From CAYJEO01 sp044432805 (GTDB lineage: Bacteria > Bacillota_I > Bacilli_A > RF39 > UBA660): DNA of 12,691 bases. The notes under the pieces are model-generated. The model saw only the letters and a program-made list of their open reading frames with translations. It had not been told where the DNA came from and ran no database searches. The translations under genes and the position numbers were made by a program. The stretch is taken from the NCBI GenBank assembly GCA_044432805.1, contig JAWXUI010000031.1, positions 1 to 12,691 on the forward strand. Reading direction: 5' to 3'. Of the stretch, positions 12,302-12,691 are shown piece after piece (the stretch's first letter is position 1; each line of letters begins with the position of its first letter).

Positions 12302-12691
12302 ATGCAAACAAAAATAGCTGAATTAATTAAGAAAAAAGATCTAACTATACCATCAGTTTTATTTTATAATATTACTAAATTAAACATAAGTCATTATGAA
12401 TTATTGATTTTAATTTATTTTATAAATAATAAATCTATGTTTAATCCTAAAGAAATAAGTAAAAATTTAAATATGACATTAAATGATGTATTAGAAAGTG
12501 TAAGCAATTTAAAAGAAAAAAAACTAATCACAATTGAATTAAAAGAAATCAATAAAAAATGTGAAGAACATATTGATTTAAATTTATTGTATAAAAATTT
12601 ATCTATGTTAATAAGTGCTTCTGAAGAAAAAGAAGAAATAGTAGAAAATACTATCTATTCTTTAATTGAAGAAAGTTTTGGTAGACTTTTA
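12302..12691 (+). CDS. dnaD: DNA replication initiation protein DnaD, 5' part only
   Basis: The first 130 residues of a gene that runs off the window, open to the last base. DnaD acts with DnaA and DnaB in loading the helicase at oriC and at restart sites in Firmicutes. The N-terminal winged-helix region is visible: TIPSVLFYNITKLNISHYELLILIYF matches the B. subtilis DnaD opening (STIPNLLLTHYKQLGL, then ELILLL), followed by the helix-turn-helix FNPKEISKNLNMTLNDVLESVSNLKEKKLI. The segment SLIEESFGRLL at the edge aligns with the linker and start of the DnaD C-terminal domain (IFEEEFARPLSP). The start is set by GAGGTGA at 12291-12297. Confidence 0.9.
   Translation, partial: MQTKIAELIKKKDLTIPSVLFYNITKLNISHYELLILIYFINNKSMFNPKEISKNLNMTLNDVLESVSNLKEKKLITIELKEINKKCEEHIDLNLLYKNLSMLISASEEKEEIVENTIYSLIEESFGRLL

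Noticed and set aside
1..12691. tRNA, rRNA, riboswitch, CRISPR, insertion sequence or prophage
   Set aside because: No tRNA-like cloverleaf, long leader, spaced repeats, transposase or terminal repeats were seen; the longest gaps are under 100 bases.

Overview
The window is a very AT-rich stretch of bacterial chromosome, roughly a quarter G+C by eye, densely packed with genes and with no gap above 300 bases. Fourteen of sixteen genes are complete and nearly all point rightward. The gene set (SpoIVA, SpoVIF, HU, DnaD, an Spx/ArsC-like protein, EngB and Der) points to an endospore-forming member of the Bacilli/Firmicutes. The extreme AT bias and small gaps suggest an uncultured, streamlined lineage near the Mollicutes side of the Bacilli, but that placement is an inference. 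All 14 visible stop codons are TAA or TAG and tryptophan is written TGG, so the standard genetic code fits.

Layout. At 1-1105, the end of thioredoxin reductase (trxB) meets a leftward Spx/ArsC-family gene across a palindromic terminator. That gene is divergent from gltX (glutamyl-tRNA synthetase), which is followed by a metallo-beta-lactamase-fold hydrolase. At 3481-5956, a near-consensus sigma-A promoter drives engB, an unrecognised 153-residue gene and der: two ribosome-assembly GTPases in one probable operon. At 5957-10797 lies a block with a sporulation flavour: spoVIF, a membrane-anchored thioredoxin-like protein, a 461-residue protein with two primase-type CHC2 zinc fingers, spoIVA, and a calcineurin-like phosphoesterase tightly behind spoIVA. 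At 10798-12691 come hbs (HU), cca (tRNA nucleotidyltransferase) and the start of dnaD, which runs off the window.

How it fits together. The order der ... spoIVA ... hbs recalls the Bacillus chromosome, where gpsA and small genes lie between der and spoIVA; here those are replaced by spoVIF, the thioredoxin-like gene and the zinc-finger gene. Most units carry an extended -10 (TGnTATAAT) or TTGnnn/TATAAT promoter and end in a short hairpin that begins inside the last codons.

The most unusual item is the zinc-finger gene at 7010-8395. It has two primase-like zinc-binding modules, no TOPRIM or polymerase part, and a C-terminal tip (DEEDMPF) that looks like the protein-docking tail of single-stranded-DNA-binding protein. 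It is a candidate for an undescribed replication- or repair-linked factor. A second point of interest is the terminator hairpin after der, whose descending arm contains the ribosome-binding site of spoVIF.
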